A DNA stretch of 16,273 bases from Scatomorpha sp964535405 (lineage in GTDB: Bacteria; Bacillota; Clostridia; Oscillospirales; Oscillospiraceae), in NCBI GenBank assembly GCA_964535405.1, contig CAZHUG010000048.1, positions 1 through 16,273 of the forward strand, given 5' to 3'. Position 1 is the stretch's first letter; each line of letters opens with the position of its first letter. Shown here in pieces: positions 6,552 through 13,069 of the stretch. The notes beneath the pieces were generated by a model. The model worked only from the letters and a program-made list of their open reading frames with translations. It made no database searches and had not been told where the DNA came from. Position numbers and translations under genes: made by a program.

Positions 6552-7300
6552 TTATTGATTTTTAAGCTCCGAAAGCCTGGAGCGGATATCATTGATGGTC
6601 GCTGCTGTATGTATCCGCTTCCTGTTTCTCATTGTGGTTATGAGTGTCATGGCATGGGTGTGCCCGTGGCGGTCTCTTGTCGGGAAGCTAATGCAAAATA
6701 CACCGGAGACAAAATCTTCAAGGTGGGTTGCGTATCCCGACCTTCTGGCATCCATTATCTCCTGCCGTATACCCTCGACCGTGAAGTCACGGCTTTGAAA
6801 TTTCATAGGCTCGAGACCTGAAAAATATTTTTCGAGTTCATCATTTGAATATAATGACAGCATGGCCTTTCCCGCACTCGAACAATAAGCAGGAACAGTT
6901 TTACCAATCAGATAATCAATATCTCTGTTATAGTGCGGAGACACTCGAAACAGCAGCATGGGGTCGAGGTCGTCCATGGTGTTGATATTTACCGACACAT
7001 CATATTTTTGCGAGACAGAGTGTGCAAGTGTGATCATCCTCTGCAGACTGTCATTTCCGGAAAGCATATTAAAGGAGAGTCTGAAGATACGATTTGTCAA
7101 ATGATATCTGTTGTTAATCGGATTTTTTTCAGCATAACCGATCTCCGTCATCGTCTGCAGAAAGCGGTTGGCACTTGAAATAGAGCAGTCTAAAGCTTCG
7201 GCAAGCTGGGTGACNNNNNNNNNNGCATGCCGTTATGCTTTGACATTATGTCTATGAGTTGCAGTGTCTTTTTAACAGAGGCGATACTATCGGATGACAT
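6552..7300 (-). CDS. IclR-family transcriptional regulator, interrupted by an assembly gap
   Basis: This regulator has an N-terminal winged-helix domain and a C-terminal effector-binding IclR domain. From the ATG at 7300 (AAGGAG at 7314-7309, spacing 8) the protein reads MSSDSIASVKKTLQLIDIMS and reaches GM just before the N-run at 7224-7215. After it, the reading resumes with VTQLAEALDCSISSANRFLQ (recognition helix region) and then the ligand-binding domain, which includes AYCSSAGKAMLSLYS and the conserved late segment GVFCISFPTRDRHG. The ten N do not keep frame; alignment to the family suggests that only about 2 nt (one residue) are missing, so the gene is probably intact in the organism. 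It faces the MBL-hydrolase/permease pair across a 166-bp region and most likely controls it in response to a substrate-derived ligand. Confidence 0.88.
7215..7224. other. Assembly gap (ten N)
   Basis: A fixed-length placeholder lies inside the helix-turn-helix part of the IclR-type gene. Its length is not compatible with the reading frame on either side, so it does not represent ten real bases. Confidence 0.98.
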
Positions 7301-7318
7301 TTCATCAGCTCCTTGAGT

Positions 7319-7337
7319 GTTTGCTCATAGCGCAAAC
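7319..7337. promoter_or_regulatory. Palindrome at the regulator's 5' end, possible IclR operator
   Basis: GTTTGC (7319-7324) and GCAAAC (7332-7337) form a perfect 6-bp inverted repeat with a 7-nt spacer. It lies 5 nt upstream of the regulator's ribosome binding site, in the divergent intergenic region, where an autoregulatory IclR site would be expected. Binding is inferred. Confidence 0.45.
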
Positions 7338-7368
7338 AAATATGCGCACTGTGGAAAGTCTTTTGATA

Positions 7369-7374
7369 ATTATA
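7369..7374 (-). promoter_or_regulatory. Likely -10 box of the iclR-type gene
   Basis: A perfect TATAAT lies on the minus strand 69 nt before the ATG at 7300. No good -35 is visible at 16-18 nt, so only the -10 is marked. Confidence 0.4.
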
Positions 7375-7382
7375 CGATACTA

Positions 7383-7410
7383 TTGAATTAAATTGCAGAA
7401 CTAGTAATGT
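7383..7410 (+). promoter_or_regulatory. Possible promoter of the MBL-hydrolase/permease pair
   Basis: TTGAAT (7383-7388) and TAATGT (7405-7410) are separated by 16 nt, with partial matches to the sigma-A consensus. They are placed about 57 nt before the start codon. Confidence 0.35.
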
Positions 7411-7451
7411 AATATTAGCATGTTAGCTACACACAGGCAAGTCGAAAAAAT

Positions 7452-7457
7452 AAGGAG
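7452..7457 (+). promoter_or_regulatory. Ribosome binding site supporting a TTG start
   Basis: AAGGAG ends 9 nt before TTG at 7467. The next in-frame ATG (7482) would be 24 nt away, too far, so the TTG is preferred. Confidence 0.65.
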
Positions 7458-7466
7458 TGAAGGCAA

Positions 7467-8288
7467 TTGAAGTTTGATTTAATGGCTACTGCTCATTTGA
7501 CAGCATCACGTGAGCCGATGCCGCCCGCCTGGATATTCGATGATCTGGGCATAATTGGCACCGCCGGCACCTGCTGCGCTGTGCTTCGGACAGAGGAGGG
7601 GCTCATACTGCTAGATGCGCTGTGGCCTGACCCGGTGTATGTGGATATTATTGAGTCGGGACTACGAGAGCTGGGCTGCGACCCTGCGGACATTAAAATT
7701 TTACTCATAAGCCACGGGCATCCTGACCACTCGGGCTGCGGCAAGCACTTCATCGATAAATATGGTGCAGTGCCGTACATGTCTGAGGTAGACTTCCACT
7801 TTGAGAAGGAGTTTTGCCGTCAGGCAGGAGTAGCCGGCTGGACATTTGACTTTGAGGTCGAAAATTTTATCGAGGGCGGCGGCGAGCTGCGGCTTGGCAG
7901 CACTGTGATCAAGGCTTTTTCCACACCGGGACATACGCCCGGCGGACTTTCGTTTATCGTTCCTGTAACAGATCAAGGCAGGCCGCATACGGCAGCGCTC
8001 TGGGGTGGCACTGCACCTCCGCCCCTGCTTGAATCAAACTATCAGTATATCGAAAGCTTGGATAAGTTTATCGAGGAATGCAAAAAACACCATGTCGATG
8101 CGGAATTTATGAATCACCCCATACTTAACAACGGCGTTGAGCGTATGGCGGTCATGAGAGCCCGAATTGACCAGGTCGCAAACCCCTTCGTAGTGGGAGA
8201 AGAGGGCTACATTCGCTTTACGGAGCTCTACCGCCAGCTGGCCGAGGATAACATAGCTGCCGGCTGCGTTGATTACACCAAGGCATAG
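7467..8288 (+). CDS. Metallo-beta-lactamase-fold hydrolase
   Basis: This 273-aa cytosolic enzyme of the MBL superfamily has no signal peptide in the frame chosen. The metal ligands are present: H83-x-H85-x-D87-H88 (SHGHPDHSG), H156 (TPGHTPGG) and H217 (MNHP). A WGGTAPP stretch stands where many MBL hydrolases have their bridging aspartate; together with the TPGHTPGG context this recalls the subclass B3-like branch, whose site lacks that aspartate. The substrate is unknown. Because its partner is an uptake-type membrane protein and its likely regulator is IclR-type, a catabolic hydrolase (for example of a lactone, ester or amide) is more plausible than antibiotic resistance, but that is inference. 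The start is a TTG supported by AAGGAG. The permease begins 30 nt after its stop. Confidence 0.85.
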   Translation: MKFDLMATAHLTASREPMPPAWIFDDLGIIGTAGTCCAVLRTEEGLILLDALWPDPVYVDIIESGLRELGCDPADIKILLISHGHPDHSGCGKHFIDKYGAVPYMSEVDFHFEKEFCRQAGVAGWTFDFEVENFIEGGGELRLGSTVIKAFSTPGHTPGGLSFIVPVTDQGRPHTAALWGGTAPPPLLESNYQYIESLDKFIEECKKHHVDAEFMNHPILNNGVERMAVMRARIDQVANPFVVGEEGYIRFTELYRQLAEDNIAAGCVDYTKA

Positions 8289-8318
8289 GGAACAAAGAAT
8301 AATTGGGAGGGAAAAGAT

Positions 8319-9536
8319 ATGACAATCGTTTGGTCAACCTGCTCCGCAATGGCGGTAATAGCTCTACTTTTCGCGTTTGGAAACTATATCTCAGTTAAAA
8401 CCAAGGCATATGTGTCTTCAGTTCTCGTGGCGGTTATTGGTTTTGTTGTGCTTATGTATTCGGGGATAATTCCCGCAGACCTCTGCTCTACTGCCGGCCT
8501 TACCGGCATGGTTGGAACATTTGTAATCCCGTTTTGCATAATTGACGTCGCCTCAAAAATGAAGATACGCGAGCTGGCGCCGGAGTGGAAGACGGTTCTG
8601 ACTATAATAGCCTCTACGCTCGGTATCGTCGTCATATGTATTGTTGTTGGCATACCGCTAATCGGCAAGGCCAAGGCCATCGGCTCTATAGGGCCCCTGT
8701 CAGGCGCACTGCTCGCGACAACAATCGCACAGCAGATGGCAACCAGCATGAATGCGCCCGATGTTGGAGTGTTCGTGATGATCGTTCTTGTCCTTCAAAT
8801 GTTGGTGGCTCTGCCGGTCGCCACTATTTGCCTCAAGGGATACATCCGCGAGATAAGCGCAAACGGTGTGCTTGCACTTCAGGTCGAAAAGCTTGCGGCC
8901 CCTGTCGCCGCGGTGGCTGAGGGTGGCAAAGCAGAGAGACGCGGCATTCTGGCAACACCCAAATCTTGGGACAGCGATTATATGATTATCTTTAAGATCG
9001 CAGTGGTCGGATTTATCGGCTTTACGCTGGGCTCCTGGCTTGCCGGACCGACCAAGAACATAGTTAACGCCACTCTCTGCTATCTGGTGCTGGGCATGGC
9101 GGCGGCTGAGCTCGGTTTTCTTGAGCGTGCGCCTCTGGAGAAGGCGAATTCGACGGGAATAATCTATTTTGCGCTGTTTTCACTGCTGCTGTCGACCTTT
9201 GCAGGTGTCAGCTTTGAGACTATGATCTCTCAAATTTTGCCTGCCTTGGCTATAATTGTACTTGCAGCTGTTGGAATGCTTGTATTTACTTTCCTGCTCT
9301 CCAAGATTATTAAAATGTCACCCTGGCTCTGCATGGCGATCGGCATGTGCTGCTATCTGGGCTATCCGGGAAGTCAGATCGTGGTCGAGGAGACTGTTCG
9401 CGGCGCAACAGAGCTGAGCGCCGAGGAAGCAGCCGCTTGCAGCAACATAATGATACCTAAAATGATACTCGGCTATTTTGTTGCGGCGATAATTTCGATT
9501 GTTTCAGCCAGCATCGCAGTGGGATATATGTTCTAG
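8319..9536 (+). CDS. Multi-pass membrane transporter, possibly GltS/ion-transporter superfamily
   Basis: I do not recognise the exact family of this 405-aa integral membrane protein. It has about 10-12 hydrophobic segments in two halves separated by a soluble loop at about residues 175-215. In the first half, a Gly/Ala/Thr-rich stretch (GPLSGALLATTIAQQMATS, about 127-145) and in the second half a matching weakly hydrophobic stretch (GYPGSQIVVEETVRG) look like paired re-entrant segments. This internal symmetry recalls the glutamate:sodium symporter and 2-keto-acid permease type of secondary carrier. GGGAGGG at 8305-8311 gives the start, spacing 7. It is cotranscribed with the MBL hydrolase, so it probably imports that enzyme's substrate or exports its product. 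The transporter role is likely; the substrate is unknown. Confidence 0.6.
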   Translation: MTIVWSTCSAMAVIALLFAFGNYISVKTKAYVSSVLVAVIGFVVLMYSGIIPADLCSTAGLTGMVGTFVIPFCIIDVASKMKIRELAPEWKTVLTIIASTLGIVVICIVVGIPLIGKAKAIGSIGPLSGALLATTIAQQMATSMNAPDVGVFVMIVLVLQMLVALPVATICLKGYIREISANGVLALQVEKLAAPVAAVAEGGKAERRGILATPKSWDSDYMIIFKIAVVGFIGFTLGSWLAGPTKNIVNATLCYLVLGMAAAELGFLERAPLEKANSTGIIYFALFSLLLSTFAGVSFETMISQILPALAIIVLAAVGMLVFTFLLSKIIKMSPWLCMAIGMCCYLGYPGSQIVVEETVRGATELSAEEAAACSNIMIPKMILGYFVAAIISIVSASIAVGYMF

Positions 9537-9545
9537 GAAAATTGT

Positions 9546-9574
9546 AAAAGCCGCACCTTAAGGTGCGGCTTTTT
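9546..9574. terminator. Bidirectional terminator between the permease and the ROK-type gene
   Basis: A 12-bp stem (9546-9557 with 9562-9573) with a TTAA loop has A-run and T-run ends on opposite sides. It lies 10 nt after the permease stop and 16 nt beyond the stop of the convergent gene. The core is nearly the same as the terminator at 6525-6546. Confidence 0.92.
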
Positions 9575-9589
9575 GTTTTGATTTGAGTG

Positions 9590-10966
9590 TTATTTAATCT
9601 CCGGCAGCGAAGCGGCTGCGGCGGACTGACCGACGCGGCGGAACTTTTCGTCAGGAAGGGAAGCGCTGATTTTCTCGGCAATTAGCGGATACTCGTCTTC
9701 CAAAACTGCATTGCAGGTGGCAAGCACAAGATCGCCGCCCTTGCCGGACATCACTCGTCCCAGCAGTAAAACATGTGAAAAACTATAATAATCATGATAT
9801 AGCACCAGCGCATGGGCAAGATAAACACCAATGCTGCGGTAAACCGCCGCGGCGCGCGGATCTTCCCGCTCCATAAGAGCCTGAACGACCTTGAGCCTTT
9901 CAGCAGGTGAGGAAGAGGCATCCAGCTCAATCCTCGCAGCGGGCGCAAGCTTTATAACCGCATCCTGAGAGAAATACTTGCAGCCGACTCCGATATCGCC
10001 TGACCACTCGTCCTCCATTGCGTCGGGTGACGCGTCAAGCGGCATGAAGGCAAGCTCGTTTAACCAGCCCGTTATACAGCCATTCTCATCAACGAAGCCG
10101 ACAGCCTCGCTTGTTCCCATCGCGATGCCGAGTATATTATCTTTCCCAAGGCTCATCGCCCCGGCAAGTGCGGTCACATCACCGTCGTTGCAGACAACCA
10201 GTGGCACATCGCCAATTTCCCTGGCCGCGCGGATGTATATATCCTTCACCTTGTCATTGAAATCCTGTTCGGATACCTTGAGAAAGAGCGATGCCTTCAT
10301 AGTGCGGTTGCCAATATAAATTCCGGCAGAGGATACGCCGATTGCGTCCACCCGCGGCATTTTTTTGGCAGCTGACTTCATCGCGTCTACTATGCCCTTG
10401 AAGTGATAGTCAGGGTCTTCGGTAGTCTTGGGAAACCAGACGACCTCTTCGGAAAATACGCTCTCGCCATCTATGACGGCGGAAACCTTCCTGTCGGAGC
10501 CGCCCGCGTCAAAGCCAATGCGGCAGCCTTCCAAATGCCTGCCAATTGGCTCGGGATTGATCTTCTCCGCAGGCAGTCGGTCGCAATGCACGACCTCGAC
10601 GCTCCGCTCGTAGACGTGCGACATGAAGCCAAAATCGAAGTGCCTTGCGCCGTCAGGAGAGTATTGCGCCTTTATATACTCGAAAATGCCCTCGTCGCCG
10701 CAGATGAAAATTTTCCAGCCGCCATAGAGCCAGAGCATGCTCTTTACAAGCCGCTCAACATAAAATTTATCTGCGTCAGCCATCTCGACCGTGCCATGTA
10801 TGAAGGTCCGGCGCACGGCAGTCTGTCCGTCGGCCCGCTCCACCGCAACACCCAGCGACTTTGAGGCGCCTTTTAAATATGCGGTGTTGAAGCTGTGCAG
10901 CGGGATGTGAGCGGGATCCAGCTCCGGCGAATTTTTAACTGAAATATCGATTCCGAGAAAGTTCAT
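9590..10966 (-). CDS. ROK-like / actin-fold sugar kinase family protein
   Basis: This 458-aa cytosolic protein has the ASKHA (actin-like ATPase) kinase fold in its second part. A phosphate-1 loop, GFDAGGSDRKVSAVIDGE (151-168), a likely catalytic ND pair (N260-D261 in VVCNDGD), a phosphate-2 GIAMGTSEAVG segment (280-290) and a C-terminal adenosine-like GRVMSGKGG (403-411) are visible in order. About 145 N-terminal residues precede the ATPase core and match nothing I recognise; they include an LWLYGGWKIFICGDEG stretch. The cysteine-rich zinc motif of classical ROK kinases is absent, and only GVGC (326-329) stands at that place. It may be a kinase or a non-kinase sugar sensor. The ATG at 10966 is fixed by GGGAGGT at 10980-10974; the 22-codon-longer reading is rejected because it runs through the promoter. 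It is monocistronic. Confidence 0.8.
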   Translation of the reverse strand: MNFLGIDISVKNSPELDPAHIPLHSFNTAYLKGASKSLGVAVERADGQTAVRRTFIHGTVEMADADKFYVERLVKSMLWLYGGWKIFICGDEGIFEYIKAQYSPDGARHFDFGFMSHVYERSVEVVHCDRLPAEKINPEPIGRHLEGCRIGFDAGGSDRKVSAVIDGESVFSEEVVWFPKTTEDPDYHFKGIVDAMKSAAKKMPRVDAIGVSSAGIYIGNRTMKASLFLKVSEQDFNDKVKDIYIRAAREIGDVPLVVCNDGDVTALAGAMSLGKDNILGIAMGTSEAVGFVDENGCITGWLNELAFMPLDASPDAMEDEWSGDIGVGCKYFSQDAVIKLAPAARIELDASSSPAERLKVVQALMEREDPRAAAVYRSIGVYLAHALVLYHDYYSFSHVLLLGRVMSGKGGDLVLATCNAVLEDEYPLIAEKISASLPDEKFRRVGQSAAAASLPEIK

Positions 10967-10973
10967 GCGGTAT

Positions 10974-10980
10974 ACCTCCC
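10974..10980 (-). promoter_or_regulatory. Ribosome binding site of the ROK-like gene
   Basis: GGGAGGT on the minus strand, 7 nt before the ATG at 10966, selects this start over a longer upstream reading. Confidence 0.8.
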
Positions 10981-11035
10981 ATGATATCAATTTGCTTATA
11001 GCTATGATATCACGAAGCCTAAGCAATGTCATTGC
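10981..11035 (-). promoter_or_regulatory. Promoter of the ROK-like gene with overlapping palindromes
   Basis: On the minus strand ATGACA (11032-11027) and TATCAT (11009-11004) are exactly 17 nt apart, five of six matches each. The palindrome GCAATG-T-CATTGC (11023-11035) overlaps the -35. The 9-mer ATGATATCA, containing the palindrome TGATATCA, covers the -10 (11004-11012) and is repeated 23 bp downstream (10981-10989), next to the ribosome binding site. The arrangement suggests repression at two positions. Confidence 0.7.
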
Positions 11036-11139
11036 TCCAAAAAGTGATTATATGGAGTTGAATGTGAAAAAACAGGCACTGCCGCTGTGCACGACAGTAC
11101 CTACTTAAATTTTCATGAAACAGTCACCGAGCTGTCCAA

Positions 11140-11202
11140 TCATCTGTCGCTTGGACCCGGGTCGAAGTTTCCGTAAATGAGGTCATCTACGTCGAAATCC
11201 AT
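11140..11202 (-). CDS. Candidate 20-codon microprotein
   Basis: An ORF of 20 codons plus stop begins at ATG 11202, preceded by GAGG (11210-11207) within a G-rich stretch. The product starts MDFDVDDLIYGNF and is strongly acidic, rich in Asp and aromatic residues. It lies between the metallophosphoesterase gene (ends 11264) and the ROK-like gene promoter, on their strand. I recognise no family. Its ribosome binding site can pair with an upstream copy of the complementary sequence (see the repeat at 11208-11256). ORFs this short arise often by chance, so confidence is low. Confidence 0.25.
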   Translation of the reverse strand: MDFDVDDLIYGNFDPGPSDR

Positions 11203-11207
11203 ATATC

Positions 11208-11256
11208 CTCACCCCCTGATGTAAAGTGGCACATACATACATCCTATGCGGGTGAG
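11208..11256 (-). repeat. Inverted repeat that can sequester a ribosome binding site
   Basis: CTCACCC (11208-11214) and GGGTGAG (11250-11256) are perfect 7-bp complements, 35 nt apart. In a minus-strand transcript the 3' arm is the purine-rich sequence in front of the ATG at 11202. Confidence 0.5.
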
Positions 11257-11263
11257 ACTAAAA

Positions 11264-12121
11264 CTATGCCTGTTTTGTTCTCAAAGTCAGAGAAATAATT
11301 TCCGGCGTGTTCATGAAGCGGGGTACGGAAACTGAATTTCCAAGCCCGCGTGAGATAATAAGGCTGTAGGCATCCGTCTCAAACAGTCCTGCGTCGTGCT
11401 CCGGAAAAAGTTCAGCGCTGTTACCCAGGATACCACCGATGAGCGGCAGTCTTACAATGCCGCCATGCGAATGACCGCTGAGTATTATGTCAACCTTCAA
11501 CTCCGGATATTTCTCTATCCAGGTATTGCGGTGTCCGAGTAAAACGATAAAATTCCCCGGGTGGCCATCGTGAATTATGTCAACCACCTCATCGGGCTTG
11601 AGCATATCTGCCCAACCGTTTGGATCCTCAACTCCGGCTAGAATTATGCTCTGATTGCCGCGCTCTATGCTCAAACACTCGTTGCGGAGATAGCGCACGC
11701 CCGAATCCTTGAGAAGGCTGGTCAGAGCCGTGATTTCACCTGAATTCCAGTCATGATTGCCGCTGACGAAGTAAACCGGCGCGAGCTTGCAGAGAGCGTC
11801 TATCAGCACTTTGAGCTTGGGGAGCTGATCCCGGGTCTTACCTCGGTCAAGAAAATCGCCGGTGAGCACGATGATATCCGGCTTCTCATCGGAAACCTTA
11901 TCAATGAGTCTGGAGTTATTCTCTCCAAACTCGGAGCCGTGCAGGTCTGTCAGCTGAACGATGCGAAAGCCGTCAAAGTCAGCAGGTAAGTTTTCGAAGG
12001 CGAGTTCATAGTGTGTTACGGATAGGCCGTATTTTGAGAGCAGCAGTGATGCTGCGCATACTGCAATAATTGCCAAAAAAATGGAACTCCAAATGCGTTT
12101 TTTGGGCTTTGCTGCGTTCAT
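11264..12121 (-). CDS. Membrane-anchored metallophosphoesterase (YkuE/YaeI-like)
   Basis: This 285-aa protein has a basic N-terminus (MNAAKPKKR) and one hydrophobic segment at about 11-30, likely an uncleaved signal anchor, placing the catalytic domain outside the cytoplasm. The calcineurin-like metallophosphoesterase motifs are all present: D59-x-H61 (LTDLHG), GD88-89...DRG (LTGDFLDRG), GNHD (121-124), H197 (LLGHRN) and GHSHGG (216-221). Related proteins (YkuE, YaeI, LpxH-like) act on phosphoesters of membrane or wall components; the substrate here is unknown. Its ATG overlaps the stop of the upstream NYN gene in TAATG, so the two are translationally coupled even though the products should work on opposite sides of the membrane. 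Confidence 0.92.
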   Translation of the reverse strand: MNAAKPKKRIWSSIFLAIIAVCAASLLLSKYGLSVTHYELAFENLPADFDGFRIVQLTDLHGSEFGENNSRLIDKVSDEKPDIIVLTGDFLDRGKTRDQLPKLKVLIDALCKLAPVYFVSGNHDWNSGEITALTSLLKDSGVRYLRNECLSIERGNQSIILAGVEDPNGWADMLKPDEVVDIIHDGHPGNFIVLLGHRNTWIEKYPELKVDIILSGHSHGGIVRLPLIGGILGNSAELFPEHDAGLFETDAYSLIISRGLGNSVSVPRFMNTPEIISLTLRTKQA

Positions 12122-12945
12122 TATGCCTCCAGATCGCGGATATATATCGGTTTTACGTTGGGGTCAGCCGTTGTGCGAACCTGAACCTCGAAGCGCGGCA
12201 GATTCTTGAGCATGGTCGAGAGCTTGCCGAAGCCGTAGGTTCGTGGATCAAAGTCGGGCTGCTTTTTAATTATGAGATTGCCGAGGTTAGACAGATCAAT
12301 GTAGCCGTCATCATCTGCAAGGTCGTCAACGGAGTCTGCAATGAGCTCAATAACCGATTCGGGAACGGGAATTCTTTTATCCTCGGCCTTTTTGGCGGCA
12401 GTTCTGGTAACGGCAGGCTTCTCCGCCTTTTCAGTTGCGGACTTCGCAGTGGCTTTTCTGGCAGTTCCGGTTTTCGCCAGCTTGGGAGTTTCGCTCTTTT
12501 TATAGCGGTCACGTATGACCTCAATGCGGATGAACTTATCACAAGCCTGAACAAAGGCCTGTGGAGTTTTTTGCTCGCCTATGCCGATGACATGCATTCC
12601 GCTCTCGCGCAGGCGTATGGCAAGCGGCGTGAAGTCCGAGTCGGAAGATACCAAGACGAAGCCGTCAGTTTTTCCGGTGTATAGTATATCCATTGCATCT
12701 ATTATCATGGCAGAGTCGGTGGCATTTTTCCCGGATGTGTAGGCAAACTGCTGCTTTGGTGTAACTGCGTTTTCAAGCAGGGTAGTCTTCCAGCTAATCA
12801 GACCGTGAGCAGCCCAGTCGCCATAAATGCGCTTGATCATTGGTGTGCCGTAAATTGCGATCTCTTCCATTATACTCTTCAGGCAGTCACGTGGCGCATT
12901 GTCCCCGTCAATCAAGACAGCTAAACGCAGGTTATCTATATTCAT
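12121..12945 (-). CDS. NYN-domain putative RNase with C-terminal OST-HTH (LOTUS) domain
   Basis: This 274-aa cytosolic protein has a NYN/PIN-like nuclease domain at about 5-145. It carries the acidic metal-binding residues D13 and D15 (VLIDGDNAP), D77 (ATDSAMIIDAMD) and D102/D104 (VSSDSDFTPLA). A low-complexity Lys/Ala/Thr linker (about 148-190) leads to an OST-HTH/LOTUS domain (about 194-270) with YIDLSNLGNLI, YGFGKLSTMLKNLPRFEV and YIRDL. Family members (LabA/DUF88 and the MARF1/Limkain group) pair a predicted RNase with a fold that binds RNA, in some cases G-rich or quadruplex RNA. The target here is unknown. The ATG at 12945 has only a weak ribosome binding site; perfect TATAAT boxes at 12976-12971 and 12981-12976 could give a short leader. 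It is coupled by TAATG to the metallophosphoesterase gene. Confidence 0.9.
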   Translation of the reverse strand: MNIDNLRLAVLIDGDNAPRDCLKSIMEEIAIYGTPMIKRIYGDWAAHGLISWKTTLLENAVTPKQQFAYTSGKNATDSAMIIDAMDILYTGKTDGFVLVSSDSDFTPLAIRLRESGMHVIGIGEQKTPQAFVQACDKFIRIEVIRDRYKKSETPKLAKTGTARKATAKSATEKAEKPAVTRTAAKKAEDKRIPVPESVIELIADSVDDLADDDGYIDLSNLGNLIIKKQPDFDPRTYGFGKLSTMLKNLPRFEVQVRTTADPNVKPIYIRDLEA

Positions 12946-12970
12946 CTTATCACAACTTTCATTTGTATTA

Positions 12971-12981
12971 ATTATATTATA
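12971..12981 (-). promoter_or_regulatory. Tandem -10 boxes upstream of the NYN gene
   Basis: Two overlapping perfect TATAAT hexamers lie on the minus strand about 25-36 nt before the ATG at 12945. The -35 positions are poor and fall in or beside the arm of the inverted repeat at 12991-13000. This could be an activated promoter or merely AT-rich sequence. Confidence 0.4.
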
Positions 12982-12990
12982 TTACCATAA

Positions 12991-13060
12991 TTACCCGAGC
13001 CAGACAATATGCTCAACAAAATTCGCCGATGTTTTTCTGTTTGCAGCCTCGCTCGGGTAA
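12991..13060. repeat. Perfect 10-bp inverted repeat bounding a 70-nt element
   Basis: TTACCCGAGC (12991-13000) and GCTCGGGTAA (13051-13060) are exact complements with 50 nt between them. Inside, CAGACA (13001-13006) can pair with TGTTTG (about 13037-13042) using one G-U if the plus strand is the RNA, which would extend the stem after an internal loop. It lies in the intergenic region between the NYN gene and the parvulin gene. No flanking target duplication is seen. Confidence 0.6.
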
Positions 13061-13069
13061 ATGTATATG

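Noticed and set aside
7467..8288. Calling the MBL-fold protein a beta-lactamase resistance gene
   Set aside because: It has no export signal and is paired with a carrier and apparently an IclR regulator; the metal motif alone does not show lactamase activity.
10403..10864. 153-codon plus-strand ORF opposite the ROK-like gene
   Set aside because: Antisense to the ATPase core and unknown region of the kinase gene; no start signal or domain.
11064..11108. 14-codon plus-strand ORF starting with GTG after GGAG
   Set aside because: Too short, no conservation evidence and no neighbour on that strand; likely chance.
12070..12684. Long plus-strand ORF (204 codons) opposite the NYN gene
   Set aside because: It is antisense to a gene with clear catalytic motifs, has no ribosome binding site and no recognisable domain; it is a codon-bias shadow.
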